Assembly (NCBI RefSeq): GCF_037126465.1
Contig: NW_026999298.1
Coordinates: 186,001-250,000, forward strand
DNA length: 64,000 nucleotides
DNA from: Ornithodoros turicata
Taxonomy: Eukaryota; Arthropoda; Arachnida; Ixodida; Argasidae
Direction: 5' to 3'
Position numbers and translations under genes: made by a program. The notes under the pieces are model-generated. The model had not been told where the DNA came from and did not search any database. It worked only from the letters and a program-made list of their open reading frames with translations. Below, in pieces: positions 36,386 through 48,171 of this stretch. Numbering within the stretch: the first letter of the stretch is position 1; each line of letters starts with the position of its first letter.

Positions 36386-37103
36386 TCAATATGAGGAGAT
36401 CCTTTCACTCTTGGCTCGCCTCCTCCTCGCCTGATCTCGGTATGACGTAGTACCGAGCGCGCCACGGAAGTGCGGAGTCCCCGTTCTCATGACGACGCCT
36501 GTAAACAGGGCCGCGGTGAGCACTGGGACGCGACGCGGCAAAGTGAAATGAGCGGAAGGGCTATGACGTAGAGCCATAGAGCAACCGGTCAAGGCGTCTC
36601 TTCCCGTCGACTTCATGGAGCTGCCCGGCACCGTTTGGCGCCACGGTCGGCGGGGGCCTCAAAAATGGGAGATTTTTAAAACTCTGTAGCACAAAAAATA
36701 ATAGGAGGTGGGACTTTGAGTATAGAGTGCGTGGAGTAAGGCGAACCGACTCTGCCAGAGACAAAGGTCTATCTGTGTGGTTTCTCAACCCCTTTAGGGA
36801 AGGGCTTTGACCGTGGACAGAGGAGACCCGGCAACCGATGAGAAAACATCTCCTGACGATTGGGAGCTCTGAGATCACCACTTCCTGGAACAGCGCCAAC
36901 CAGGCCCTGATCTGAACTGAACACCAACGTGGTGTGACCGAGACCATCGCCCAGAGTGTCGTCGTCAACGAAGGACTGTCAGCCAGAGCAGCCTGAAAGC
37001 CACGTCGAAGGGTGAGCCTGTCACACATGATGCGATGTTGTACGGCTAGGAAAGTAAAGTTCGTATAACTGTAAAGCGGTCTCGTTTTTCCTCGCCTCAG
37101 CAT
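36386..37103 (-). mobile_element. Possible LTR-element remnant
   Basis: On the minus strand, G/C-rich sequence ending near 36644 is followed by TGGCGCCAAACGGTGCCG (36626-36643), which looks like a retroelement primer-binding site. The upstream 450 bp could then be an LTR. No second LTR and no CA end directly at the site were seen, so this is tentative. Confidence 0.3.
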
Positions 37104-38044
37104 GGGGGTCCATCCATTTAGGTTGTGTTAAACATTAATGTGGATGCAACATGAGCAGGCGGGTGCATCACAGAACTACAGGAAGTTGAAGGACAAAATC
37201 AGTTCTTGAGAATGCTGGAACTGAGAGATGGCATTTAAGCAACTGCCTTTCTAACCCATAAAAAAGGGGCATGCATTAATTATGCCAGGAAAAGATTGGA
37301 TTGCAACACTCAAGGTACACTCACCTACTGTTTTAATCCAAAACAAGGACGACACTCGCTCAACACTATAGTTGTCGTCATAAATTGCCTGCTAGGGCCA
37401 TGGTGTATTTACAAATACATGTAGTAACAATGATCACAATAAGGAACGCAACATATAACACAGGCATGGACACAAAAATGTGGCAAATGAAGTTCATTTT
37501 CACAATCCACCTACTCTGAAAGCTTGCGCGAGACACAGACGAGCTCGAGCAGGGTCAGGCTGACCGATTTTTAGCTAATGTTGTTCAGGGACTTGTCAAT
37601 GAGTGTGGCCTCCACTATCTCACTGCTTAAAAAAGCATGGAAGCGACCCAAAAAATATTTTTAGTTTTTTGCTGCAACGTCTTCTACAACAAATAAAATG
37701 AGCTGCTGCGAAAGAACGATGAGCTCAAGTAACCCAGAGAGCATGTGCAAGGCTCCGTTCCACACAGCTTTAAAGAACGCTCTCCACATCCGAAGAGCAC
37801 CGAAGCGAAGCAGAAGACGGCGTGACGTATCACGGGCTACGGCACAGCTGAAACATGTATAAGCGGCGCGCGAGCCGAGATGAAAGAAAAAAGGAAAAAG
37901 GCGCCGAGCAGCTTCTTGGTCACGCGGGGCTCGTGTCTCTCTCCCGCGGCTGCCGTTCTCCGACTGTCTTTTGTAAAGTGTATTGCGCAGTGACATTACG
38001 CCGCAGATCGGAAATATTTTGCATGGTGACTCCTTGTGAATAGC
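37104..38044. other. Intron sequence, unassigned
   Basis: No gene seen. The segment 37680-38000 is G/C-rich with CGGCGTGACG and GCGGCGCGCGAGCC motifs and probably belongs to the repeat that ends at 38101. Confidence 0.3.
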
Positions 38045-38101
38045 TTCACAAATGAAGCAGGATTTCGAGTCATGTTAAGGGTCACTTCCATGCTCCTTTA
38101 A
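38045..38101 (-). repeat. TTAAAGGAGC dispersed repeat, copy 3
   Basis: On the minus strand: TTAAAGGAGCATGGAAGTGA followed by CCTTAACATGACTCGAAATCC. Closest to the copy at 35331 and related to the one at 8421. Confidence 0.55.
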
Positions 38102-38768
38102 CCTTGAACGGCGTCCATGGATGTATCTGACAAATCACAAAAAAAGCGAGAGAAACACTTCTTCCACTGCTGTGGCTTATGGTGTCCTTCCCAGAGAGAA
38201 ATAGCGGACAAATTTTCTCTAAATCAACCAGCACGATGTACTGTAGTGACATCAAAATGATGTGAGTGGCTGGTCGGCTCATTTCAGACATTGCCACCAT
38301 TGTGCATGATTCAGATTTTTAAAATCAAATTCTGCCGTTTTTATACATCTGTTGCACGAATTTCTTGACCTGGTGCATTTTAATAAGCTGGTTAATGGTT
38401 TGGCTCGAAAAAGTGGTAGTGCTTTCTGAGCTTGTTTAAAGAGCATCTGTATATCATGCTCTTTACTTGGCACATCAAGTGACGCGTGGAAACAGACCCA
38501 CAAATTACCAGCACTACATGGCCAGCTTTCGGGATTGAATTAGTCTAGAATGCTTTGTTTGACCCATTTACATAGAAAAAGTATGCACTGTGAATGACTA
38601 ACACATCTGTGCCAAAATAGAGTGGTATGTGCTCTCAATTCCAAGCTTATAAAAAAAAGAAGTTTGTGCAGTTTTTGCGCAGTAATTAAGGGAACACTGA
38701 AGCTAAGTACGACAACTATGAACAAGAGAGAAAGAGACGCAGCTATTTTTTTTTTCTGCTGTGCTCAC

Positions 38769-38892
38769 CTTCTTGTTGATGATTTTTGCCAGGCGCATAA
38801 TGTGTGGTGTAAATGTGTGTCCTTCATGCTTTGAGAGTTGATTTTCATCTGACGAAAGGGGTGCACTATCTCCAATGAATGCCCAGCGATAC
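38769..38892 (-). CDS. DOP1: DOP1 exon with YRWAF and PHIMRLAKIINKK
   Basis: Begins with G (completing Met), then YRWAFIGDSAPLSS and ends TPHIMRLAKIINKK, conserved in DOP1 proteins. Acceptor AAAAATTGCAG; donor AAG|GTGAGC is strong. 124 bp: one base plus 41 codons, ending in phase 0, matching the last exon. Confidence 0.92.
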
Positions 38893-39215
38893 CTGCAATT
38901 TTTAGAGGATGGAGCAGAATGTGATCAAATGTTCGTAGTAAGGAGTGGTTTACGAAACGATTTGGGATTGCAGACATTTTTACATGGTGCGCCGTCGTCA
39001 TGGTGGAGAGCCGTCACAAGGTGCGCGATGGCGTCAACACTCCAGCTCAAAAACTGACAAAATTTAACAACCTTCACTAATTGATTACTACGCACAAAAT
39101 CAAATATTTGTATATTGCGAGCACCAGGCTGGTGTCATTTGCATACGATGCACAACTTCTTTTGAAACCTGGCTACATTTAATGATCACAATACGAGAGT
39201 TTTATTGAAGCTTAC

Positions 39216-39368
39216 ATCTGGAATTGCGGCAGAACGTCAGCTGGAAGGGCAACAGCAAGGTCAAGTAACTTGCAGGCATACAGGTAGAGTTGCAGCCAGG
39301 CTGGGTGATTGTGAGACTGAAGACCATTGCTCACCCAAGGGCTATCTGCTGTTTGGTGCATGTGGGAG
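39216..39368 (-). CDS. DOP1: DOP1 exon with LYLYACKLLDLAVALPA segment
   Basis: Ends WLQLYLYACKLLDLAVALPA then DVLPQFQ, followed by AT that joins G of the next exon to give Met. Donor CAGAT|GTAAGC is good. The acceptor after GGAAGCAG is purine-rich and weak; a second phase-compatible acceptor (CAGATAG|C) 27 bp downstream would start the exon at 39341. The N-terminal third of the exon is not conserved to my eye, so the start is uncertain. Confidence 0.85.
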
Positions 39369-41400
39369 CTGCTTCCAATAATAAATAATGGGTAAATATA
39401 CTTTTTCGATGTTCAATTTTCATATACATGTTCCATATACTTTTACATTTTCTATCATTGATCAGAGTTCAGATGTATACATCAAGTGAGTCAAGTATTG
39501 CATCCAATCAGCACACAAACACAGTTTGTAGTGTGGAATGCAGGAAAACATGTTTTCTTTGTAATGCATTCAGTCACTGTGACACACTGATGCGAACTAG
39601 AGCTGTGCAAGAAGAAAATTTCCAAACAAATCAAACATGAATATCTTACAGACACTGCAAATCAAATTCGAATTGTTGAATTCAATTTGAATCAAATTCA
39701 AATACTTAAAAAAAGTCCAATTTGAATATTTAGAATATCGCACTTTGGAAAATTTCATAACTTTGTGCTCTTTAGGACTACTGCTGCTTCTAATGGGTGA
39801 GCCTTCAGCTTTTCAGTCGGAAACCAAAAACCGTTATTTTTAGTCGAACCAGAACTCAACCAGTTCAAATACCTGTTCACACCTACCCAAATTACAGAAC
39901 TGTGGAAGAAATTTAAATTATGCTAGATAGTGTGTGACTGATGTGTGAACACGACTTTCATATGCCACATTTTAAGAAAAAATGAGTTGTTGCATCACAA
40001 AGGAGCACTGAATTAGAGATGACGCACTTTTGGGGAGTAAATGAGTTGCCACAACCATTAGTCCCTTCCTGAGTTAAAAGAATGTCACTTTGTCCTCACT
40101 GTCCTTCATAATCCATGTGCATGAATGAAAATACTTTGACTTAAACCAGGACGACACAATTTGCCAAGGAAGAAGTACTATTTCTTACTCTTACATTGCA
40201 TAATTCATAAGCCTCATTCCATCAAATTCACAAAGAGCACATACTTAGGTAGACTGTTGTATTGAGAGGACCACATACGAAGGTTAATAGCTATTTCCAG
40301 GGAACTAAAATAGGGAATAATTGCAATCTAGAAAAGCTGCTTTTTTCTTGGTTCTCTCCGTCCCACTCTCCGAATTCACGAGTGGTGCTGATTTTGAGCA
40401 GATGGTCTTTGCCATTGGTTGGGTCATGAACAGAGCATCACCAATTAGTACGCTCAGGACCAATCACAACACAGGTGAAAGTTACATGTTGTAGGAGTAT
40501 TAGCGCAAATAGAAATAATCAAAGTTATGCCTGATTTGCTATGAAAGCAGGGTGTGCACGTTTCACTTACAATCCAAAGTTGAAATGCCAGTACGGACAC
40601 CTGTTCTCAGATGAAATTCAAACTGCGAGTTAATTGTCATTGATTGTCGTCGCAAGAGAGTATCTTATTTAATAGTGCATGTTCCTCGTCCTTCGTGTTA
40701 AACTATCCCAAAAATCCACCACGAGCATCACAATCTCCTGTAACTGTCCACCACAGAAAATTAACTATAGTTGCAGCGCAGTACACCTGACACGGTCAAT
40801 TCCACGTAGAGTGCTATTCCGATGGAGGAGGTTTCGTGTTACAGAATTGGTTCATGAACCAAACCATTTAGAATTAACTGGTTTGAACCACTATAGTTGC
40901 CTTCCGGAGCTGAACCAGAACTGAACCCTTACGGATGAACACCAATTCAGTTTGACCCTCTCTTGTGAGCACGACGACAGGTTGTCATACAGAAAAGCCT
41001 AGTTGTAGTCTTAGTTGCAAGTATAGTAGCACGGGCAAAGGCTGTTCTTGGAGGCAGACTTGAACCCTGGACAGTTTCAGCCATTAGTTAACGACACAGA
41101 ACAGCTGGAGGTTGATAGCAATCATTTTGCAACCTTACAGTCCCCCTTTCTTCGAGCAAACTTGAGGGTTTTGGTTATTTGCAACACATTTCTTTGCATT
41201 CAGAAGTAGCCCACTCAATGCCTCCGTATCCGTACAGCATGTATGAATGGTATGACTTCTCAATATCGGACAGTCAGAGTCAGTACACTGCGTTCCTGCT
41301 TTTTATTCTATCCTCAGCTATGCATACTATTCAAGCTGAAGGTTAAAGAGCAAATAAACGAGGATGAAGGTAAGAAGCTGACAGAGTGAATCGCTGGAAT
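39369..41400. other. DOP1 intron with diverged repeats
   Basis: A/T-rich. The stretch 39620-39760 holds CAAATTCGAATTGTTG-type motifs similar to ATTCG-rich elements elsewhere. GAACCAGAACT motifs occur at about 39847 and 40911. A GGTTCAAGTC B-box-like motif on the minus strand near 41071 lacks a matching tRNA fold. No gene. Confidence 0.35.
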
Positions 41401-41414
41401 AGACACCTTCGGGC

Positions 41415-41600
41415 CATCCATACACGGGACTGTGGGTGTCGACAATTATTCGAGTGCACCATGATACTAGTATCTTCGAGGCACCAGTTAACAAAGGAGA
41501 TAATCGAGGCATATAATATACAAAAAATAGGTCCAGATTTGCGTGTCAGCCAGCCATCCGTAGCATTGAACACAAAGGGAACCCATGCTAACCTCAATAG
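41415..41600 (+). pseudogene. GIY-YIG-type retroelement tail fragment
   Basis: Reads HTRDCGCRQLFECTMILVSS, then KEIIEAYNIQK and RVSQPSVAL, resembling the C-terminal end of Penelope-type GIY-YIG ORFs (H/C-rich start, EA-x-x-I, then V-S-x-P-S). Short and isolated in an intron; the main domain is missing. Confidence 0.45.
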
Positions 41601-42124
41601 AGTGGGTGCTATTAATAGACAAGAACACTATTCTAGCCTTACTTCTACCCTGTCCTTGTCTTCTTGCTGCTATTTGTCATCATGAACTATACCAACTACC
41701 ATGGATTGCTCCTATTGTACTTTTTCTCCCCTGTCCTGCCACATTCAGAGAGTCCACTGCTTTGGTGTCATGGCAAAAGAACCATAATCGTTTACCTCTA
41801 TTTTGAGCAATGGAGGTGCCAAGCCAGAGAATGTTCTCTACTTGGGCCAACAGTGCAACCAAGGCTACATGTTAGATGAGAGCCTCTGCTTCTGCTGTCC
41901 TACTGTTTCTCGCTTTTTACTCCTACTGATATATAGATTTTCTGATGGAACTTTCTGATATAGATGACATAACACACAAGTTAAAATGGACAGGATGTTT
42001 TTTCTTTATCCTTTCCAAAATTTTTATGAAAAAGCTATGAGAGTAGCAAAGATGTTTTTGTAGTTGAGTTCCACGGCAAGGTGGACATCATCTGGAAGAG
42101 AGTATGTAACAACAAGATGACTAG

Positions 42125-43273
42125 ATACCGAATATTCCCTAATGTAAGTCTATCCCTTTTTCCCAAACTAAAAAGTAGGGGGGGTCAACGTACAATCGGG
42201 TCAGTGCCTCAGCGCTTCCCTAAATTCTGACTATACTCCCAGAAAACTCCTGAGAACACACAGTCCACATTCCAGATTATTTTGCATGCGTCATTAACGC
42301 AGAACAACGAATAACTGCAAAGCGAAACCTGACACAAGATTCGGAACGATGACATCGTGCACATCACAGGGAAAGTCCGATGCTCATTTCCTGCATCTTT
42401 CAAGTGGTGCGCGATATTGCACGCCGAGGTAGCAAACAACTGTGCCACGGAATGGGAGTTCGGAGTCCCTGAGTGTGTCTCACGTGAGTGGAGAAAACAA
42501 CGTGGCACTATCTTCAAACCGAGCGTGAAAAGCTCCCCGAAGAGTACAAATAGAGAGTGCTGGTGTTCCACCGTTAATTCCATCACTCTAAGACCGGCAT
42601 CACTACATGATAGGACAAATCGTAATGCTGACCAACCGTTATATGACCAACAACACGACAGCGTCAGCGAAAGGAAGCCATGAAGTGAAGTTTTCTCTCG
42701 TCCGGCAACGAGAAGTTGGTTTTACAGTGATGCTGGCTGGCATGTCTTGCAGACAGCACGGAGCTGACGCCATGCATCATGTTCCATGGCCACGTTACGA
42801 AAACTGAAGAAGTAGCTTCGCGAACTGTGTACCGACATGCTTGTCACTCTCGGGTACTGACATGGGGTACCGGCATGGGGTACCGACATGCTTGTCATTC
42901 TCGTGGGACTTAAAACTCAGCTGCAGCCGCTCGATATGAGCGTGAATGAACCGTTTAAGAACCACGTTAGGCGCATGTATAAAAAATGGTTGGTGCGAGA
43001 ACATCATGTGCTCACACCAACAGGAAGGTTCAAGAAATATTGCAAGTTTGCAAATGGGCATCATCGGCGTAGGCAGCCTGACTTGTGACCTTGTGTGTGT
43101 GTTTAAAAAGTGCAGAATTTGTTTGGACAACGACATTTGTTATAGTAGCGATGAGGAGCACGGCAACGGATGGGGAGTCTTCTTCTGATGAGGAATAAAT
43201 GTTTTCGCTTGGAAAAACTTTTTTCGATCCAAAAGTGAGGCGGTCGACTTACTTTCAGGTAAATACAGTACCT
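42125..43273 (+). mobile_element. Internally deleted pogo/Tigger-type transposon
   Basis: The left end has TACCGAATATTCCCTAATG then GGGGGTCAACGTACAATCGG; the right end has GGCGGTCGACTTACTTTCAG then GTAAATACAGTA, approximate inverted ends. Inside are transposase pieces: WEFGVPECVSREWRKQR (helix-turn-helix, 42449-42510), NADQPLY (catalytic Asp region), VGFTVMLAGM, then QLQPLDMSVNEPFKNHVRRM with LTPTGRF, then FKKCRICLDND. The middle of the DDE core is replaced by a short GGGTACCGACATG repeat (42830-42895). Several frameshifts; inactive. Confidence 0.75.
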
Positions 43274-43958
43274 GAAGTTAATTAACTCTTTCATTAGGGA
43301 ATTTCGGGCAAAAGGGATATAGCATACTGAGAGACTATCCTCGCTTCACCACTCCACATTAAACAAATCCTGAAGCACACACATATGTCAGAATATACAC
43401 TTCAGAATTTCGATATGCAAATGAACCGAAACCGAAAAAGCATTCTTGAGAAGCGCTTTGGCCTCAACGGCGGAGCCTTACCTGGGCCAGAAAGCAGTTT
43501 AACTCACCAGCTGAGCTGCACCTACTCCAATCATCTCCATCGCTCCAAATCACGTTGCTCTCCGACGTGAAATGAGCGCTGTTCTCCACACGTTCCTCAT
43601 CGCTGTGGTTTTTAGCTCATTTGCATATCAAAATTCGGGGATGGATATTTGAACGCAAGTACGTGTTTGAGGACTTGTTAAATGTGAAATGGCTTGCAAC
43701 TAGTCTCTCGCTGCTATCTTGCTGTTGCCCGAAATCCCCTAATTAAAAAGTTAATAAACGAATGTAAGCAGTCACTTTGTAGTTGCACACTTTCTTCGAG
43801 AGGATGTCAGCATGACCACAGAACTCAACTGCAAAAATGCTATCTAGGCTCCTCTCGTAGCATTTTTGTAAAATATCTGCGAAGCCTAAAAAGTAATACC
43901 CAGTATATTTGAGTTACTTAGTGTTGCTCAATCACAGGGTGATTGATCGCCAGGTGAT
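43274..43958. other. Unassigned intron segment
   Basis: Two stretches resemble each other in inverse: TTGCATATCAAAATTCGGGG (43620) and CAGAATTTCGATATGCAAATGA (43403), and AATTAACTCTTTCATTAGGGAATTTCGGGC (43279) and GCCCGAAATCCCCTAATTAA (43726). This points to another inverted-repeat DNA element spanning roughly 43275-43760. Confidence 0.45.
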
Positions 43959-44500
43959 TCAACGAGCGGCAGGGAGCGTAGCAGGGAGCGTTCTGGGATG
44001 ATCGAATTGTAATTTTGGGTATGTACTTCTCAGTTTGCTAAGATTGCTAAGAGCAGCTTTGAAGGCACACCAATTATCCTCAACAGATCGCATCGGAAAC
44101 AGGCGGACAAACACATCGAAAAACGTACTTAGCTCTCTGTTTATGGCATCATAATACCCTTTGTTGTAGTCCACTATATCGAATTTAATATTCTTACGTT
44201 CGCTATAGGGTACTTTCATGGAGGTGTGTATGAATCTGTGGTCGCTGAGGCCATCAAAAACTACTACTTGAGAAAGTAGCTCTGGCGACGTGGTAAGCAC
44301 TAAATCAAGGATGCTCTGACGGGTCACAGAAATGCACGTAGGCTCGGTGACCAACTGCTGCAGACCAAATAACATGCATAGATCACAGAAATCGGAAGAC
44401 ATAAACCGTGGAGGCTTTTGCCTTCTAGACGTCATTCCAGTCGATATCTGGGAGATTGAAGTCACCGAAAAGCATTATTTTGTCAATGAAAAAACGGCCA
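43959..44500 (-). pseudogene. LINE endonuclease-domain fragment
   Basis: On the minus strand LFGDFNLPDIDW is followed, after a one-base shift, by FCDLCMLFGLQQLVTEPT, ILDLVLTTSPEL and GLSDHRFI: the C-terminal half of the AP-like endonuclease of CR1/L2/Jockey-type non-LTR elements (the GDFN and SDH motifs). It is cut off on both sides; no RT follows. Lies in a DOP1 intron in the same strand as the gene. Confidence 0.8.
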
Positions 44501-44525
44501 GGAAGCAAGCGAGCTGGTGAAGATG

Positions 44526-44644
44526 ATGCATAATGTAAAACCCCGAGACTAGGGAACACGAAAAGACAGACACAAACATGAAGTCACTTCATGTTTGTGT
44601 CTGTCCTTTCGTGTTCTCTAGTCTTGGGGTTTTACATTATGCAT
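44526..44644. repeat. Near-perfect palindrome, 59-bp arms
   Basis: Arms 44526-44584 and 44586-44644 pair around a single C at 44585, with about three mismatches (near 44555, 44562 and 44573). Contains GAACACGAAAAGACAGACAC and its complement. Confidence 0.92.
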
Positions 44645-44952
44645 TATTTTGTGTTTATATTGCGATCATGGCGACATTTCAACTGATATACGTAAATCTA
44701 AGTCAAATTCTGCATTGTTTTGCTACACACCGCGATACGAAGTGAACAGCTTTGCAGCTTATTTTCGCTTCCATTGTTCTTTAAGGGACATCACACAGGG
44801 GGAGCGCCAGGGAGCAGGTTTTCTCATCCGCGGGATTCAAAGCTTTCTTGTGTTCAGCAGCATGCGCTACACTCACATTTTTTGTGCCAATGTGTGTCCC
44901 AGGGCTTGTAATCCTAATTTCTAGTTCTCCCAACATATTTGTTCTAGAGCAG

Positions 44953-45740
44953 AGGTGTGGAAATATTGGAGTTTTTGAATACGAATAAAATATGAATATC
45001 TGCAAAATTGTCCTCCGAATATTGAATCGAATATCACGTCGTTGGATGAAGGCTTCTAAGAGCAACAATTAAGTCTCCAAAAACAAGCATGAGCATGGTC
45101 ACTGGTATTCTACTGATCATTAGAAAAATGCCCCAAGTACTAATAGGGAATACGTATTAAGGTATTGGCTTAGCACAGGGCATACATGTCCAAGGCCCTC
45201 CGTTTTCCGAGATTCTGCGAAATTTATCAGAATTCCGAATCAATCGCGGAGTCCTTCGTTTGGTAGAGAATTTCACGAGATCCCTTATTTTCAGAAGTGC
45301 GCCGATATTCAGGTTCTCGAATTGGAATCCAATACCAATCACTTGAGGTATTCCATTCGAGAATTGAATACCCAATATTCGGGTTTCCGAATATTCGACT
45401 ATTTGCCGAATACAGACGACACCTCCCGAAAGTGGGCTTCACCTGAAGCATTCTCTTCTCCTCTCTGCATGAGGTGAAGCCTGCCTTACGAAATTGTCCA
45501 CGCTGCAGGACAGACAGACAGACCGTTGTTTAGCTTAAGGCACCGTTAGCGCAAGTTTATGGTGCACACTTGGCCTGAGGAAAGAGCGGTGTCCCTCCTG
45601 TGTGCAGCATAGCGGTGGCAGTGAGGGATTTTGATTTGATGTCTGGGAGGTTGCCTTCAAAAAGTTAAGACTCTTAAATAATGCCTACAGCCCAGGAACA
45701 AGAAAGAGTGTCCCAAAGATGTAACTTCCTCAGGGCATGT
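44953..45740 (+). mobile_element. ATTCG-rich hAT-like element, copy A (truncated)
   Basis: Starts GAGGTGTGGAAATATTGG, rich in GAATATTCG motifs, and matches the element at 61301-62180 over CCGAAAGTGGGCTTCA, GCATGAGGTGAAGCCTGC and TTTTGATTTGATGTCTG. The right end seen at 62180 is missing. Probably a non-autonomous DNA transposon with ends of the GGTGTGCGAA type (inference). Confidence 0.65.
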
Positions 45741-46652
45741 ACTACAAGGCTGCTGTAGATGCTGAGGGATGTTTCAGCAGGTATAAAATGATTGCAGGCA
45801 ACAGACCACATCAGAGGAGAAGAAGATATCGTGCATGTAATGCTGGTCTACAGCAGTGCTCTGAATCTGTAATTCTACAAAATATCTTTTTGCTCGCACA
45901 ATATCCAAGAAAATAAAGTGTTTCCCGTTTCAAGCAGTCGTTGACTGCTCGTCGTGGAGAATTGCGGAATTTACGAGTCGGTGCCGCGGAATTTTGAATT
46001 TGGTGCAGCAGAAAACTGAGCGCCTTATATAATATGCCTATATGCAGATGTACAGTAAAATTATTTTTACAATGAAACAATGTGCTGTTCTCATGAAGCA
46101 AACTGAAAACTGCAAGAACAACTTGCACTTGATAAAATCTTACATGAACAGAGAATGAACATGAATTACTATGACCCAACCAAACCCATCGGTGTCGAAC
46201 CTCTTTACGTACAATGAACACCTGTGTTGGCAACGCCCTCCGCTAGGCGAGAAATGGCACGGTTACACTGTGTTCTCACGCGTGACATCGCACTTGAGGT
46301 CATAGTTCCTGACAGTAATGCATAGTTTGGAACAGCCTTATTGACTAGGGCAGTAGAACCTCCACCCCTGATGATATTACATATATATGGCTATATATTA
46401 CACATATGCACATACATGTACTATATATTACTTTTTTTTGTCCTGGCGAAGACAGTGCTACTGTTGAAACGTGGACCGTTCTTTTAAACGTTTCGTAGCA
46501 TATTATAATGTATGTGTTAAATTACCCATTAAATAAATTGGTTTTTGTTAACTTTCCTGTAATCTGTCTTTCCGCATCTTATTATTTTACTTTTATTAAA
46601 CTCTGCAGCCGTCTGTTATGTTAACCTCTCGAACCTGACACGTATACATATA
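45741..46652. other. Unassigned intron segment
   Basis: No recognised gene. The 140-codon minus-strand frame at 45811-46233 shows no motif. A/T-rich ATATATAT runs near 46380-46430. Confidence 0.3.
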
Positions 46653-47503
46653 CAGAGTGTCCACCGAGAAAGTGTCATTAAATTTCTAAAAATAGGTTTA
46701 ACTTCAGAAAATTATGAAACTACTTGGAATACACACAAACATACTTTTGTCACAGATTCAGGCCGTTTGCATTCGCGTCACACATTAATTAAGCTAATTT
46801 CGCTAACTGAACTAAAAAATTAACCAACGAAAGATAACGTTTTTCTTGATGAATTCGGAAGCCAATGGCCATAGCACACTATTCCAACCGAAATCAGAGG
46901 TTTTTTCTGAAGATTTGTACAAAAATTTGGCAGTCGCAAAACCGTCCCTTGGCAAGGCGTGTTTCACGAAATTTGCGTTTGCGTAAATTCTGGCTCTGCC
47001 TTTATCGAGACAAAGTGGAAACAGCCACACCCGATCGAGGGCATTACAGCGGTAACCGACGTTATCAGTGGCTGGGAACTGACGGTATGCACGTTGATAA
47101 AGGCGGAAGGCGTGATTATGTCCTTGTTCGCATAGGAGGGAGGGTATTTGGATGGAGCGAAAAGTTCCGCAAATGTAAATATCAGCAAGCACACCTCGCA
47201 TGGGGACAGTTTTGCGGCTGTCAAATTTTTGTATAAATCTTCAGAAAAAAAAAAGTGATTTCGGTTGGAATAGTGTGCTATGGCCATTCGCTTTTGAATT
47301 CATCAAGAAAAACGTTAACTTTTGTTGGCTAATTTTCGAGCTCAATTAGCAAAATTAGCTTAATTAATGTGTGACGCGAATGCAAACGGCCTGAATCTGT
47401 GGCAAAAGTATGTGTGTGTGTGCGTATTCCAAGTAGTTTCGTAATTTTCTGAAGTTAAACCTATTTTTAGAAATTTAATGACACTTTCTCACCGGACGCC
47501 CTG
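46653..47503. mobile_element. Foldback DNA element with very long inverted ends, copy 1
   Basis: 851 bp flanked by TA. The left end CAGAGTGTCCACCG pairs with the right end CGGACGCCCTG. The two halves are imperfect inverse copies for at least 290 bp, probably about 340 bp, per side (for example CATAGCACACTATTCCAACC at 46872 and its complement at about 47265). The 107- to 129-codon frames inside mirror one another and start MAIAHYSNRN on opposite strands because of this symmetry. No transposase. Confidence 0.85.
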
Positions 47504-48171
47504 TATATACATATGTATATGGCTGTGCTCATCACATGTCATAGCTTCTGCACACGTTCGTTCCAGACATGGGTTTTGGCTGTGCATGCAGTGGCACTGT
47601 GAACAGCGGTGTTCAGCTCAATGCCAACAACATTTCAATGTGTAACTGGAATTTCGCCTAACTGTAGCCCTAACACGAATGTTCAGAGTTCGTTGGCAAT
47701 CGACTAAAGCCGCGACTGTGTTGACGGTGCATGCATATTGCGGTTTCGCGTTAGGCTTGGGCGGACTTTAAAATGGCGGCTGCACACAACAGCATACTAG
47801 TTTCAATTTCGGTTACCAAAGGTATAGCGACGTGTAGTGCCTGCAACACATCTGCGAATGAGCATACCTCAAAAGCTTCGCTTTGCAGCAGTTGTACTTT
47901 ACTTGTTTGTCGCTGCTACTGCAATGTACAAATTCTAGTGCGCAGCTCGCAGCAGCGTTGAAAAAAGCTGCAATGGTATTAGAAAAAAAAATCTAAAAAT
48001 TAAACTTTTACGAACATTCGAAAGCTTTGAGTATGAAATTTTCGAATACAAACCGAATATCGCAAATATTCGATTCATATTCGAAATTTCAAATATTCGT
48101 GCACCTATATTCTCGAGCCTTTCAATGCTCCTTTAAAAAGTACAAAGTAAAGAAAAATTTAAATGGCAAAC
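47504..48171. other. Intron segment with ATTCG-rich end
   Basis: The segment 47990-48110 carries CGAATATCGCAAATATTCG and TTCGTGCACC, like the ends of the ATTCG-rich family. CTCCTTTAAAAAG at 48129 resembles the TTAAAGGAGC repeat in reverse. Confidence 0.4.

Noticed and set aside
36561..37103. A 180-codon minus-strand frame
   Set aside because: No domain recognised and overlaps a possible LTR; the composition looks like non-coding repeat.
41040..41110. GGTTCAAGTC B-box-like motif on the minus strand, possible tRNA
   Set aside because: No matching acceptor or anticodon stem and no A box at the right distance.
46865..47287. Frames of 107-129 codons sharing MAIAHYSNRN on opposite strands
   Set aside because: They reflect the inverted symmetry of the foldback element; no domain was recognised.
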